Below the pieces are notes generated by a model. That model ran no database searches, was not told the DNA's origin, and saw only the letters and a list, made by a program, of their open reading frames with translations. A stretch of DNA of 64,000 nt from Hemileia vastatrix (Eukaryota > Basidiomycota > Pucciniomycetes > Pucciniales > Zaghouaniaceae), in contig JASXTE010000012.1 in NCBI GenBank assembly GCA_030280995.1, positions 6,891,001-6,955,000 of the forward strand, read 5' to 3'. Of the stretch, positions 1 through 11,925 are shown one piece after another. Position 1 is the first letter of the stretch, and the number at the start of each line of letters is the position of its first letter. A program made the translations under genes and the position numbers.

Positions 1-335
1 ATATTGTATTAAATGACTTATTTATCTTATGCATACACAAGGGGGTATCAAAGTTAGAAATCTTCCATTTCAAAATACCTCTTTTTTCCACCAAATTAAC
101 CATGATTATTTTTTAAGGTATGCCATCTTGTGCCCCCAAAACATCTTTTTACTGAGAATTAATGTCATGCCTCTGGATTTTTTTTTCTGTGAAATACCTT
201 TTAAATAATTACAAATTTCCAACTTTGATACCCCCTATATTGTATACCCTCAATTATTGTCCCCATGTGTAATACATGTGTTAAGAATATTATATATGCT
301 TATTTTACTCAGTCCTGGGAATATCCAAGCTGACA
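1..335 (-). repeat. Partial 3' LTR of Gypsy A
   Basis: Bases 237-335 match the start of the 1.5 kb LTR seen in Gypsy B and in the solo LTR at 48846-50344, in reverse orientation. The piece ends with the terminal inverted tetranucleotide pattern at 331-335 (TGACA on the plus strand). Bases 1-39 continue the LTR on the far side of a 197-base MITE. The rest of the LTR lies outside the window. Confidence 0.75.
40..236. mobile_element. 197-base MITE with AGGGGGTATCA termini
   Basis: The left end reads AGGGGGTATCAAAGTTAGAA and the right end is its near-perfect reverse complement. Comparison with the solo LTR at 48846-50344 shows that the surrounding LTR is continuous without it. The flanking triplets are ACA and ATA, consistent with a decayed 3-base target duplication. 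The termini share the AGGGGGT-TCA core with the larger Harbinger-like elements H1, H2 and 43482-46148, so this is probably a non-autonomous relative. It has no coding capacity. Confidence 0.75.
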
Positions 336-559
336 CTTTTCCACCCAAAAAAACAATAAAAAAATGGCAACATACATTTTATTTTATTTTTTATTTTTTA
401 GGTATTCAGAAAAATCTGTAGTATTAAAGAATAATTCTTCAAAGAAATAAAACATAATGAAATATTATGAGTTATGGTTTTAGCCTCAGCAGATTTGACA
501 GAAAATTATTTTTGTTTAAGTTTTTTAAGAAGTGAGGAAAGATTTTAAATTTTTATTTT

Positions 560-3500
560 CAGGTATCCACCCATCAAATTAATTTGATTTTCCCTTGTAT
601 CTTAGCAGATACTCATTTCCTTTCTCATTAGTAAGGATTCTTTTCTTAAGTATTTTTTCAATCTTATATTTTTCCACAAGCTCTTCAGGCTGGTTTTAAG
701 GACTTCCACTTCTTTTTTGAAATAAAAGAGGATAATTTGCATGGTAAGGTTTTAATAATGAGATAGGAAAAGCTGGATTTTTCTTATCAAATGAGGCATA
801 AAGTATGACTTCCACATCATTATTACCAACTATTTTGCTGACTACAAAAGGTCTCACAAAATGATCTTTTAATATAAAATTACTTTGTAAGTTAAAATGT
901 AGTGTTGAAATAAGGACTTCATCTCATTTTTTAAATTCAAACTCTTTATGGGATTTATCCCATCTTTTCTTTTCATATTCAAATGCTTTTTAATGCATTC
1001 TTCTGCATGCTTTCTACACATCTGTTGAATATGAATGAAGGATTTAGAGCAAGGGTGTATGTCTAACCTTGGTAATTTTTTTAAATGATTTACTGGTGTA
1101 TTTGAAACATACCCCAGCCAGAGTTCAAATGGTTTCTTCTCTGCTACAGAATGAGTTGAGCTATTATAAGAAAATTAAAGGCCAGGAATAAATTTTACCC
1201 AGTCATGTGTGAATTTTTTTATGTCTTTGTATTCTAATACAAAGGTAAAATATCTTCTTATCATATCCTCAAAAGTTTTTATCATTCTTTCAGTTAGCCC
1301 ATCAGTCTGTGGATGGTATTCTGTAGACAATTTTAATTGACATCCTGAAATTTCCATCAAAGATTCAAGAATTCTTAAGTAAATTTTGGGGTTTTTTCAG
1401 AGATTATGGATTTGGGGAACCCAGAAGTATGCATCATTCAAGTCCACCATATCAACACCAAGACTTTTGAAGATACCTTTTATGGGTTGAAATCAACTTG
1501 CCTAATTTTATTAGTCTATCCAAATAACCCAGCAAGATTTATAGCTTTCTCTTCCTGCTAAAGGCAAGGCAGTCACAAAGTCCATGTTTATAGTTTCTCA
1601 TGAAGCCTTTGGCTGCTCTATTTTTTATAAAAACCCAGATCTTTTATCAGTTAATTTTTTAGATTTTTGGAAAGATTCAAATGTGTCAATGTCTTTTTGT
1701 ACATCTTCTTTCATATTTATCAACTAGGATGTATTTTTAACTCTATTTATTGTTTTATTAAAATAGAAATGACAATATAAAATGTCATCATGGAAATTAA
1801 ATACATTATTACATTAACTCTTTCATAGATGGAGGTATAACTATTACATTACTTAGTTTTTCCCTGTAATATATATATCCATCTTCAATTAAGAATTTAA
1901 TTTTTTCCAATGCATTTTTATACTTTGGAGGTAAATTTTTAATCAATGCACTCATTGAGTAATTTTTGGTATCATTTAAGATGGTGGTCAACTTAGACAA
2001 ATCATTATCAGATAAATAATTTTACAATATTTTTTGCATTAATTCCTCCTCTAAATCCACTATATAAAACACAAATATATTAATCACCTCAATTTCAGGC
2101 ACATATGCTGGTTTTTCAGTATCATTTGGAAAACAAATTCTAAATAAAAAAACCACATTAGAGTGCAAGGTTCCTGCTCTATGTGTGATCTTCATCCTTC
2201 AACTGTATTCATATACACCTAGTTGCCATCCAAACATGTGTCTATTAGGTGTTTCCATGTTTAGTAATGATTTTACTGCACTCAATCTATAATTAATTCA
2301 AAATTCTGATCTTCCAGATAATAATAAGACCTCTCCAGAGCCCAAAAAAAGGCTAAAAATTCCATTTGAGTGGCACCATAACTTTTTTAAGTTTTTCTTA
2401 AGGTTCTGGATATATAATAGATTACTACTTCAGATAATTTACCATTTATTATTTTTTTCTTCTGTAAAGCAGCACATAACCCTGAAAAGCTTGCATCAGT
2501 ATATAAGATAAAAGGGAGGTTAAAATCTGGCAGTCCTAATACTTAAGCTGATATTAAGCATTCCTTAATTTTTAAAAGGCATTTTGACTTTCATTATTCC
2601 AAATGAAAGCTTCATTTTTCCTGATTAATGTTGTTAAAGGGACAAAATGAATTGGCATTTTTTATATACTTCCTATAATATCCACACATAACTAGAAAAA
2701 TTTTAACATCTTTCACATTTTCAGGCATATCAATATTTTTTTTGTTGCCACTTTATTCTGTTCAACACAAATTTTCAAGCCAGATACAACATATCCAAGT
2801 ACTTCCAAAGGTTGAAACCCAAACCAAAATTTCTTCAATGCTATTTTCATGTTGATCTCATCCATTTTTTGAAATACTTTTCTCAGGTTATAAAGTGTTC
2901 ATCATATGTTTTGGAAAACACTATGATTTCATCAATATATACTAAGAGCCATCCTATAAACATTTCCTGATGAAAAACACTATCCATCAACTTTTGGAAG
3001 ACTGAAGGGGCATTCTTACATATTTATATATTCCCATGTGTGTGGTAATGAGTAAATAATTCTGAGAATTCTTTTCCACGGAATCTGATGATAACCTTTT
3101 TTCTCATCTAGACAGGAAAGATATTTTGCTTCTTTTAAGACAGCATGGATAGAAGCCATCCTTGGGAGAGGGTAAATATCATCCACAGTGAATGTATTTA
3201 GAGCTCTATAATCACCACATAATCTTGCATTACCTTTCTCACAAGATATCAAAATTGGTGATATAAAAAATATTTAGGAGTTGTGTCTACTTTTTCTACA
3301 ATACCCATTTCAAAAAACACCTTAATATTGTCTTCAATTGCTTTCCTTTTTGCAGAAGAAGCTAGGTAAGGTTTGTTTTTTAAGCTGAAAGGAATATTAT
3401 AGAAGTCACAAATTAAAGAGATATTTATCTCATGGTCCTTAAACAAACCTAGTTCATTTGAACCATGGAAAAATGCCATAGGATAAGATTTTATCAATCT

Positions 3501-3970
3501 CAAAATATTTTCTTCTTAAAGTTTTGAGAGTTAAGGACTAATAGAGGCTTTTTGGATTTCATTTTCCAATTCAACCAATTAAGAGGTGGATCTCTACATT
3601 GGAATTGTTCTTCTTTAGGAGAAATGGAATAAATTGATTTTTCAGAACATATCTTTAATTTTTTTTACCATTTACTCTGATTGTGAAGCAACTATTTTCA
3701 GGATCTAGTTTATTGCCAAAATTGGTCAAAAATCATTTCCAATAATAGAATAATCCCTAAAAATCTACATACTGCTCTTACATATCACTTATTATATTTA
3801 AATAATACAACTGTATTATCTTTTCCAATTGGACATAATACTGAACCAAAACCTCTCCAGTTCATTGCCTGTACAGGTTCTAATTTTTCTTTATACTTAC
3901 TATCAAGTCTCATTATTGTGTTAACAGAAAATAAACTACCTGCAGACCCAGTGCCAAGAATGGCATTCAT
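560..3970 (-). pseudogene. Gypsy A pol pseudogene (protease, RT, RNase H, integrase, chromodomain)
   Basis: Fragments in several minus frames align in order with Gypsy B pol. They are: protease around 3785-3970 (ILGTGSAGS, where Gypsy B has ILDTGAAGS, so the catalytic Asp appears replaced by Gly); reverse transcriptase around 3016-3500 (ARLCGDYRALNTFTVDDIYP); a linker before the integrase at 1809-2000; the integrase core at 1175-1360 (HPQTDGLTERM); and a chromodomain-like tail at about 570-660 (IEKILKKRILTNEKG). Stops and frameshifts are frequent, so no product is expected. Confidence 0.85.
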
Positions 3971-3986
3971 TTCATTTCCACATATT

Positions 3987-4110
3987 AGGGGGTGTCAGTT
4001 CTGGCAAATCTGCACTTAACTTAAGTGCGGATTTCAAACCAAATCAGCACTTAAATTTTGCAAAAAAGTCACTTATTTCAAAAATGGGTGTCAGTTATGA
4101 CCTCAAATCA
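3987..4110. repeat. H1 left end with subterminal AAATCYGCACTT repeats
   Basis: Several copies of the motif AAATCYGCACTT or its complement AAGTGCRGATTT lie just inside the left inverted repeat, for example near 4005, 4025, 4045 and 4105. The same motif recurs in both orientations at 15730-15887 and at both ends of H2. Short subterminal repeats of this kind are common transposase-binding sites in DNA transposons. That role is inferred here. Confidence 0.6.
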
Positions 4111-4244
4111 GCACTTTTTTCGTGATTATTTTTTCGAAACCACACGTTGGCCACATCATCCCTTTCTTTCCCATACCATTTTGTACTCTCCAAATGTCCT
4201 CTTTGTGTACTTCATTCACTCGGGTTGGTATTTTGGTTTGTTGC

Positions 4245-5016
4245 TGTCACCAGACGACCTACGCACAAGGTCGAGGATGTTCCTGAAATTGAGATGAGGG
4301 ATTTAGAAACTTCTTCGAAGCACAGAGGAATGATTCGAGGAAATGATTCGAAGGTCACTCAAAGTAATAGCTACAGATTCGAGGTTCGTTCGAGAAGAAT
4401 TATAGACTAGTTTCAAAGGTAATAGTAATTCTTAAAATCTCACAAAGGGTTGGAAACTCAATAATCAAAGATTTAGGATTTAGAAATGAATATTGAGAAA
4501 ATAAAAGAAAGATACAATAACAATGATTTTAACTTTAAAGATTTACCACTATTAATGTAAATACGATTTTATAATTTAATTCTAAGGAATATTGAACCAA
4601 ATACCCAACCCCTTTTATATCCTTTGTTCCTCCTCGCATTGACCTCCCTTCCATGGCACCATTCCCATTCCATTGACCATTACTAACATACACTTAGACC
4701 CTCTTTGCTAAATATCCGTCCATGCTCAATTTACCCCTTTTTAATTAATTAACAAAAATTTAATGAAAACTACTACTGTACTATTTCGTTGAACCTAGCG
4801 CTGTGCGTCGCTTATTGAAAAGGACTAAGGCACCCTATTGGGAGATTGAATAATTTGGATTTAGAGTTTAGGCTAGCGCAGTTAAATAGTAAGTACACAA
4901 AGGAAAATCGCAGTTGCTATGGAGAATTGCTTTCTGCGCTTCGAGTATAGATTTAGGACTCGATATTATTGATTTAATGAGCTGCTTTCTCCTCAAGTGT
5001 CACGTGGCCTGTGACA
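4245..5016 (-). repeat. 3' LTR of Gypsy C (772 bases)
   Basis: It starts TGTCAC and ends GTGACA, and is almost identical to 11926-12685. Relative to that copy it carries a short duplication near 4332-4345, plus scattered substitutions, several of them C/T. It is flanked on the left by GTTGC. Confidence 0.93.
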
Positions 5017-5126
5017 GATGCCCGGGTATAAGAATTGCGAACTCCATTGAGCTTGAGCCATCTTCCCACACTAGTTTCCCTTCTTCTAATAATTTTTTCC
5101 TCACTTATTAATTTCTCTTTTTTATA

Positions 5127-6077
5127 ATGAACTGCCCCACTCCCACACCTACGCCTCCACACCCTAAAGCGGATGGGGGAATGATCACGCGACAGTTTTC
5201 ACAAACTTGCACGGCTTGTGAAAGCATGGAGTATTTCTGTGTCCAAAGTACGGCGACTCGAGGCCCTCGCCAGAAATGCGAGTTTTGCCGTTGGCGACGA
5301 GTGGCATGCGATGCGTTGACGAAGAATGCAGAAATCGAAAAGCGATTTACCAAGACTAAGTTTTGGGTAATCCCTAAAACCAAAGAGGTGGTCGAAGACA
5401 TTTGGGATGTATCGATTGAAGATGAACAATCGGTGGGGGAAAATGATAAGGAATTAAATAACGAGATCCCAACCTGGGTAACCCAGGCCACAAGTTTGAA
5501 GCGAGGTGTCGAGGAAGAGGTCGACGAGTTGGTGGAGGAAGATGAAGATGAAGTCCCTGTTCCAGGGCGGGCACCAAAGAAACAACGGGTGGTCATCGAA
5601 GACAACGAGGAGGAGAGAGAGGCAGAGGTCGAAGTGGCACCAAGGTTATTTTTAGAGCCTGACCCCATCTTTGAGGTAAGTTTTAATTGTTATTTTTTAA
5701 GGATGAAGTTACTGATGAGTTATGTTTAGACATCGAATACCCTTGAAGAGCCAATTGGGGAGCCTGCGCCGGTTATACCAACTGAGGCAAACCCTCCGGC
5801 CACGGAAGTAGTTGAAGAACCTGAAGACACCCTGGACCAGGTGTGGTCGAAGAAACCTCGTCAAGGTTGACGAGTAAGGTTCGCGGAAGAATTATGTGGG
5901 GAGGTCGACACAATTATCAACGCTGCTTCCTTCGACGTGGCAGAGGAGCTCTTGGAGATGGGAGAGGTGGTTCCGGTAGGAGAGGAGGAGGTATTTGAGA
6001 AATGCAGGAAGGAGATAAGGGTAGTTTTGGAGAAAATGAAAAGATTGGTTCGAGAGAAATTAAATGAAAAGATTTGA
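5127..6077 (+). pseudogene. Antisense Zn(II)2Cys6 zinc cluster gene inside Gypsy C
   Basis: This two-exon gene runs opposite to the retrotransposon's sense, between pol and the 3' LTR. Exon 1 is 5127-5675. The intron is 5676-5729 (54 bases, GTAAGT...TTTAG, with a CTGAT branch-like site). Exon 2 is 5730-6077. The frame is kept across the junction. Residues 30-65 hold CX2CX6CX12CX2CX6C, the Gal4-type binuclear zinc cluster spacing, followed by a basic CRWRRVAC segment. A long acidic region (EEEVDELVEEDEDE) and a basic KKQR follow. The C-terminus (about 6000-6077) is Lys/Glu rich and probably helical. One TGA at 5868-5870 looks like a former CGA. A DNA-binding or regulatory role is inferred. It could equally be a captured host gene or an integral accessory ORF of the family. 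Confidence 0.8.
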
Positions 6078-7019
6078 AATGAAAAGGAGATGTAAAGAAA
6101 TAGAAAAAAAAAATTTGTATTTTAGTTTTATTTTATTTTATTTTATTTTATTTTATTTTATTTTATTTTTTTATTGTAGGTGAATATTATTAATTTTATA
6201 AGATTTGGGAGAGAGAGAAAAAGAAAAAAGAAGTTTAAAATAAAAAATTTTAGAATTTGAAAGAAGAAATTTAAAGAAAGAAAAAGGTTGTTTAATTGAA
6301 GGAAGTTTTAATGTTTTTAAAAGGAAAATTTTTATGTAAGAAAAGAGAGAGAAAAAGAAACGGTTTTGTGATTGAGATGAGTTTGTTAAATTGAGGATTT
6401 AATGAAAGAATTTTTTTTTTTTTTTTAAAAAGAAATTTTAGTTGAAAAGAGAGGAAGAAGAAAGAAAAGAAAAGAACAGAATTTAGAATTTAAGAGAATT
6501 TGAGAAGAAGAATTATTTGTTTCAAAGAATTATTATAGGGAGATTTAGAGGTTGAAGTTAAGTTCGAGGAAATGGTCGTGTCGTACAAGATTTGATGATT
6601 CGAATGAAAGAAAGTTTTTAAAGAGAGAATAAATTTTTAGAAAAGAAATTTTTAAAGATAATTTTAAATTTAAGAAAAGAATGTATTTAAAGAATTGAAA
6701 AAGAAAAGGAAGAAAATATTTAGAGAGATTTGAGAGTTTTTTTTTTTTTTTTTTTTTTAGTTTATTTTATTATTCATGTTTATTCTATTTATTTTATTTT
6801 ATTTTTATTTCTATTTTATTAATTATGCTTATTCTATTTATTTTATTTTATTTAATTTTAATTTTGATTTTACTTTTAGTTGGTTTTGGAGAAAATTTTA
6901 TAGAAGGAGAAGAAAGAAAAAAGAAGAGAGAAAAAGAAAACAAGGCTAAGAAATTTAAGAGGTGTTTTAGATTTTAAAGAAAGAAAGAAGAAGAAAAGAA
7001 AATTTTAAATAAAGAAATT
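6078..7019. repeat. AT-rich spacer with TTTTA tandem repeats in Gypsy C
   Basis: This non-coding spacer separates the two convergent coding units. It contains a run of TTTTA repeats at about 6121-6172, a second similar block at 6770-6860, and otherwise purine-rich (AAAG/GAAAG) plus-strand sequence. It may hold the 3' ends or terminators of both genes. No gene was seen. Confidence 0.7.
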
Positions 7020-10000
7020 TTAAGGTTTTGGTTTTAAAGGATATTTCAAATGAAAAGATTTTAGGAGTTCAGGGGCGTTAGAAACATTGATGGCTGGTTC
7101 CCAGGATGTTTTGTCTGAGTCATTGAGGAAGCCCTCCAATTCCAAGAGGTATTGAAGTTTCCCCTTGTGTATTCTTGAATCAAGGATACGACTTACTTCC
7201 CACTCTAGATGATTATCTACTTCGACCGGTTACGGAGGGGGTTGGTTCTTGCCCGGGTATATTTCTCGAGCCAGTTCCAGGAGAGATACATGGAAAACAG
7301 GGTAAATCGCCTGCCATTTAGGAGGTAACTTGAGTCGAAATTCAGTTTTAGAGACTTCAGAGTCGATTTCAAATGGTCCCAAGCGCTTTTCAGCCAGTTT
7401 CTTTGATGGTCTTGTTGTTCGAATGTTTTGTGCGTCGAGCCATACTTTGTCGCCTGTTTTAAAGGAAGGAGCAGATTGTCAATGTTTGTCGGCCTGTTCC
7501 TTGTATCTTCAAATTGCTGATTCCAAATTTGTTTTAAGTTCATCTTGGAGTCGTGATATAGTTCGAAGAAAATGTTCCGCAGGATGATTAGTTCCTACAT
7601 GGATTGAGTTGAATCGAGGATGTCTTCCATAAATGGTTTCGAAGGGAGATTGTCGTGTCGAAGAATGAGTCGAGTTATTATAAGCAAATTCAGCCAATGG
7701 TAACCATGTGATCCAATCGTCTTGTTGGTAACTGAAATACATTCGAAGATATTGTTTGAGGATTTGGTTAACTCTTTCTGTTTGACCATCGGTTTCAGGG
7801 TGATAGGCCGTGGAGAGATTCCTCGTGATATTGAGTTGTCGACACAGTTGGGTCCAGAATGTGGATACAAACAATGAGCCTCTATCTGAAATAATATCAT
7901 TTGGTAAGCCGTGTTTAGAAAATAAATATTCTAGAAACAATTTTGACAAATCTTCTGCTGTAGCAGTAGTAGTGGTTTTAATAAAAATAGACATTTTTGA
8001 AAATCTATCTACTATTACTAATATAGCATCAAAATCATTAGAAATAGGAAGTTGAGAAATGAAATCCATCGATAAAGATTCCCAAGGTTTAGAGGGAATA
8101 GGAAGTGGTTGAAGCAACCCATGCTTCCAGTGACGGGGAACCTTATTCCTATTACATTTGTAACAAGCTTTTATATAGGCCTTGATTTCCCTGGTCATTC
8201 CTGGCCAGAAGAAATCCCTCGCTATTAACTGGTAGGTTTTATCAACCCCAAAATGACCAGCTAATGGAGAATCATGTTGACTGTTGAAAATCCATAATTT
8301 TATCTCATTGTTGTCGGGTATGACTACTCTACCTTCGAAGACTAATAGACCTGATTCAATACTAAATCTTTTGGCCCCTTGCTTCGAGAGTATTTTGTCT
8401 TTTAACCCTAAACAATATTTGTCCTTTGACTGAGCTTCGAGGATGTTGGATAGTGGATTTCGAAAAGATTGAATTGTCATCGAATTAAGTTGATAAGTCG
8501 TTAACATTGATTCATTGAAGATTGATTGCACATTTGCTGGGTTCTTGTCAGCAAATGCGTCCCCCCGCTGTGGGTAAACGTCGTCCTGACGTGACAAGAT
8601 ATCTGGGACAATGCAGTTTTTTCCTGGGCGATAGGAAATAGAGAAAGAAAATTCAGACAAAAATTCAGCCCACCTGGCTTGACGCCTGGTTAACACTTTA
8701 GAAGACATGAAGTATTTCAAAGCATTATGATCAGTTAAGATTTGAAAAGGACTATCTAGGCTGAGAAGAAAAGAACGCCATTTTTTAAGACAATGGATAA
8801 TAGCTAAAAGCTCTTTTTCATGAATTTCATAATTTAATTCTGCGGCTATGAGTTTGCGTGACTCAAAAGCAACAGGATGAAACAAATTTGTTTCAGGATT
8901 TAATTGGGAGATGACCTATGCAATAGCATAATCGCTCGCATCTGTCTCAACTATTGTCGAGGCAGAAGGATCAAAATGTCAAAGAATTGGGGCTGTGGTG
9001 AACGCCGTTTTTAGTGCTTTGAATTCCTTTCGTGCTGTAGAAGTAAAAACAAAAGGAATGTCTTTTCTAAGAAGAGAAGTAAGATTGGAAATAGTTTTAG
9101 AGTAATCTTTAATAAATCTTCTATAGAAGTTTGCAAAACCCAAAAATCCTTGGAGCAATTTAATGTTTTTGAGCTCAGGCCATTCCAGGATTTTCTGGAC
9201 TTTGTTGTTATCCATGACTAAACAGTCAGTGGATAAGGTAAAACCCAAAAAATCAATTGATTTGAGGTGGAATTTGCATTTATTATGCTTGGCGTAGAGA
9301 CCATGATCTCGAAGACGATTTAGGACCTGTCAAACATGATGAACATGTTCATCTAGTGTTTTCGAGAATATTAAAATATCATCTAAATAGAAGACTACAA
9401 ATTGTTCAACAACATCTTGAAAGATATCATTAACAAAAGTTTGAAAAGTTGAAGGTGCGTTACATAATCCAAAAGGCATAACTAAATATTCAAAACTACC
9501 AAATCTAGTGCGCATTGCAGTCAGTGGTTCATGACCTTTTGCAATGCGAATCAGATTGTAAGCGCCTCTAAGATCAATTTTAGAAAAGAAATGAGCACCA
9601 TTGAAAAGGGTAAGAAGTAATGACATAGGAGGAACAGGATATGCATTCTTCTTTGTGACTGTGTTGAGCTTTCTATAGTCAACACACAACCTAAGACTAC
9701 TGTCCTTCTTTTTTACAAAGAGGACAGGGGAGCCGGTTGGAGATTTACTGGCTCTGATGAAACCTTTGGCTACATTCTCTGCAATGTAGTCTCGAAGAAC
9801 TTGAGATTCGTCCTTCGATAAAGAATAGACAGGACCTGCCGGAGGTACTGGGCCTATTAACTCTATTTGATGGTCGTAGGGTTGATGAGGTGGTAACTTA
9901 TCGGCCTTGCGGATTGAGAAAACATTGAGGAAATTTTGGTAGATCTCCAGTAGAGTTGATTTAATGGCTTCAATGTTGATTTGGTCGTCCTCTTCATCTT

Positions 10001-10669
10001 TGAGAGAATCTGTTGAGGGGATACCTGTATTGAGAGAGCAGAATTCAATTACTTTGAGGCAATTTAAATCCTCTTCGAGTGAAGTCATCGAGCTAGAATT
10101 GTTAGCCAATTGCTCAATTAGAGAAGGATCAGATGCTTGCAAGTCATCTGGCAGAGACTTGTCCTCTAGCAGGACATTGTCAGGCGGGTTGTTTAACTCC
10201 CTATTGACCTGCATTGAAGAATCAGAAATATACTTAGATCGTGGGGTGATCAATCCCTTAGTCCAATCAATTTCGGGGTTCCAATGCGTTAAAAAGTCAT
10301 GGCCAAGAATGGTATCGTCCATCCTTGGGCCGTCCAAGACTGATAATTCCCACTCGAAGGGGGGAAATTTCGGAAAGTTGAAAACCCATAAAACTTTCTT
10401 ACTTACCCAATATTTGGGTTCCTCTGATTCGACCAAATAGATTGGAGTTCGATTGATATCTGTAAATGTTAGTTGAAGCTTCTCGGCAAAAGATAAACTA
10501 AAAAAAGAAATTGAAGCTCCAGAGTCTATAAGACAACTGAAGGGGATATCCTCCTTAAAAAGAATGAATCTCAAGCGGTTTAAGGCAACTCCAGTCCTTA
10601 AGAAATGGAGGTTCTGTGCACTGGGAGAGATAAGATAGTTTTCTTTGCACCCAAGTAAACTATCTACTA
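7020..10669 (-). pseudogene. pol: Gypsy C pol (protease, RT, RNase H, integrase, chromodomain)
   Basis: A single uninterrupted frame carries every pol domain. These are: protease (LIDSGAS near 10520), reverse transcriptase (LCVDYRKLN; VVFYLDD near 9400), RNase H ([19 protein letters not shown]), the HHCC integrase zinc finger, the DDE integrase core ([31 protein letters not shown]), and a C-terminal chromodomain (NHLEWEVSRILDS; LNDSDKTSWEP) at about 7070-7220. Six in-frame stops lie at 9330, 8979, 8916, 7509, 7479 and 7230, and all are one C-to-T change from CGA, CAG or CAA. The terminal stop is TAA at 7020. No indel was seen in the frame. Expression would require frameshifting from gag. Confidence 0.92.
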
Positions 10670-11854
10670 GTTTTTTGACTTCGAACTAGTACCTTCTCTT
10701 TCCTTCAACTTTACACAGTCTTCCAACTTGTGCTTACCCCCACAATACATACATAACCCATTATCTGCTCTTCTCTTCCTCTCAGCTTCTTTAAGTTCCC
10801 CTTTAGGATCCAGTACTTTGCTGATATCGCCTGGGGCCGAGCCTTTTGGTCGAGGTTTATCCTTTCCCTTATTGGGTTTGGATTGAGTCGAGGAGGATTG
10901 ATTTGGTTGTGGGTGTGAAGAAGGTCCCGATTTAAAATTTAGGCCTTGAGATTTGTTGGCATATTGACGATGTTGAAGTCGTCCTTGATAAACGCCGTCA
11001 AGTTCGAGGGTTCGATCCATTAAATCCGTTAAAGTAGTCATCTTCTGACCGTGAAGATTTAATTGATCTAGAATCCTCGAAGGAAGTCCTTTCTTGAAAT
11101 GATACTTAAGGGCAGCATCATTCCAACCTACTCGAGTTTGAAGTGCTCTGAAGTTCGAGATATATTCAGAGGCTTTACCATTATCACTCATGCGAAGAAA
11201 ATCAAGTTCAATTTCTGCGTTGTCAGTTTCATTAGGGTCCCCAAACAACGTAAAAAGTTGGTTTTCCAACTTTTCCCAATTATTGATAAGTAAGTGGGTT
11301 TCTGTTGAAGAAAGCATGAGTAGATAAGGTTCGAACCATCTTGCTGCTTTCCCGGCTAGGAATGAAGAAGCATAAACAACCTTTGATCGGTCGCTGTTAA
11401 AGGTTCGAGGGTCATTATGGAACAGTAGCTTGCAGGTTTGCAAGAAGGGTCACAATCTGTCAGGGTGATCTCCGTCAAATTTGTCAGGAGATTTCATAGA
11501 AGGAGTTTTGAACTTAGATCCCTCTGAAGACGTTGGATTTGAAAGGGTTTTCATGAAAAGTCTCATGAAATCTTCCAGAGAGTTAGATGGTCCAGGTTCT
11601 GAGGATTGGCCAGAAGGGTGAATGGCAGGGGCGGATGGTGCCTCGTGGATTGTATCCTCTCCTTCTTCTTTGTCACTAGAATCCTCAAAATCTTGTGGGA
11701 TGTCTTCTACAGATTGAACTGAATGTTGCCGTTCCCTAAGGTCAAGTGGTTCCAAAGAGTGAGTGCGGGAAACAGACTTTGTGGCTGTCGGCCTGCCTCT
11801 AGCGTGAGCTCTAGTAGTAGCGCCCGTAGGAGGAGTGCGTTGAACAGGTGCCAT
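10667..11854 (-). pseudogene. gag: Gypsy C gag
   Basis: The gag polyprotein has 395 codons from ATG at 11854 to TAG at 10667, and would form the virus-like particle. The N-terminus is Arg/Pro rich, followed by an acidic Ser-rich stretch, the retrotransposon gag domain (FAGKAARWFEPYL-like block, here FLAGKAARWFEPYL), a basic Lys/Pro linker, and a zinc knuckle CMYCGGKHKLEDC with spacing CX2CX3HX4C, one residue shorter than usual. There is a single in-frame TGA at 11450-11452, where CGA would restore the family's Arg after DRL. The stop at 10667 directly follows a slippery heptamer leading into pol. Confidence 0.9.
10670..10676 (-). promoter_or_regulatory. -1 ribosomal frameshift site A_AAA_AAC
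   Basis: The last gag codons are TCA AAA AAC TAG, giving the canonical X_XXY_YYZ heptamer A_AAA_AAC in the right phase, with the stop as the next codon. A -1 shift there reads CTA GTA GAT and enters the pol frame, which stays open into the protease. A downstream structure was not evaluated. Confidence 0.75.
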
Positions 11855-11910
11855 TTAAAATTTTAGAAACACCTAAAAGGACGTAGTAGTGCAAAGAATG
11901 AGAACTACGG

Positions 11911-11924
11911 AGAATTAAATTATA
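11911..11924 (-). other. Gypsy C self-primer binding site (Tf1-like)
   Basis: One base beyond the 5' LTR the sense strand reads TATAATTTAATTCT, a perfect 14-base reverse complement of AGAATTAAATTATA within the LTR (12238-12251 on the plus strand). In Tf1/sushi-type chromoviruses the first bases of the mRNA fold back onto a site next to the LTR and prime reverse transcription. A normal tRNA site would begin TGG, and none is present here. Confidence 0.65.
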
Positions 11925-11925
11925 C

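Noticed and set aside
5108..5668. Long Ser-rich minus-strand open frame
   Set aside because: It is the shadow of the zinc cluster gene on the other strand. The plus strand has the cysteine spacing and the splice sites.
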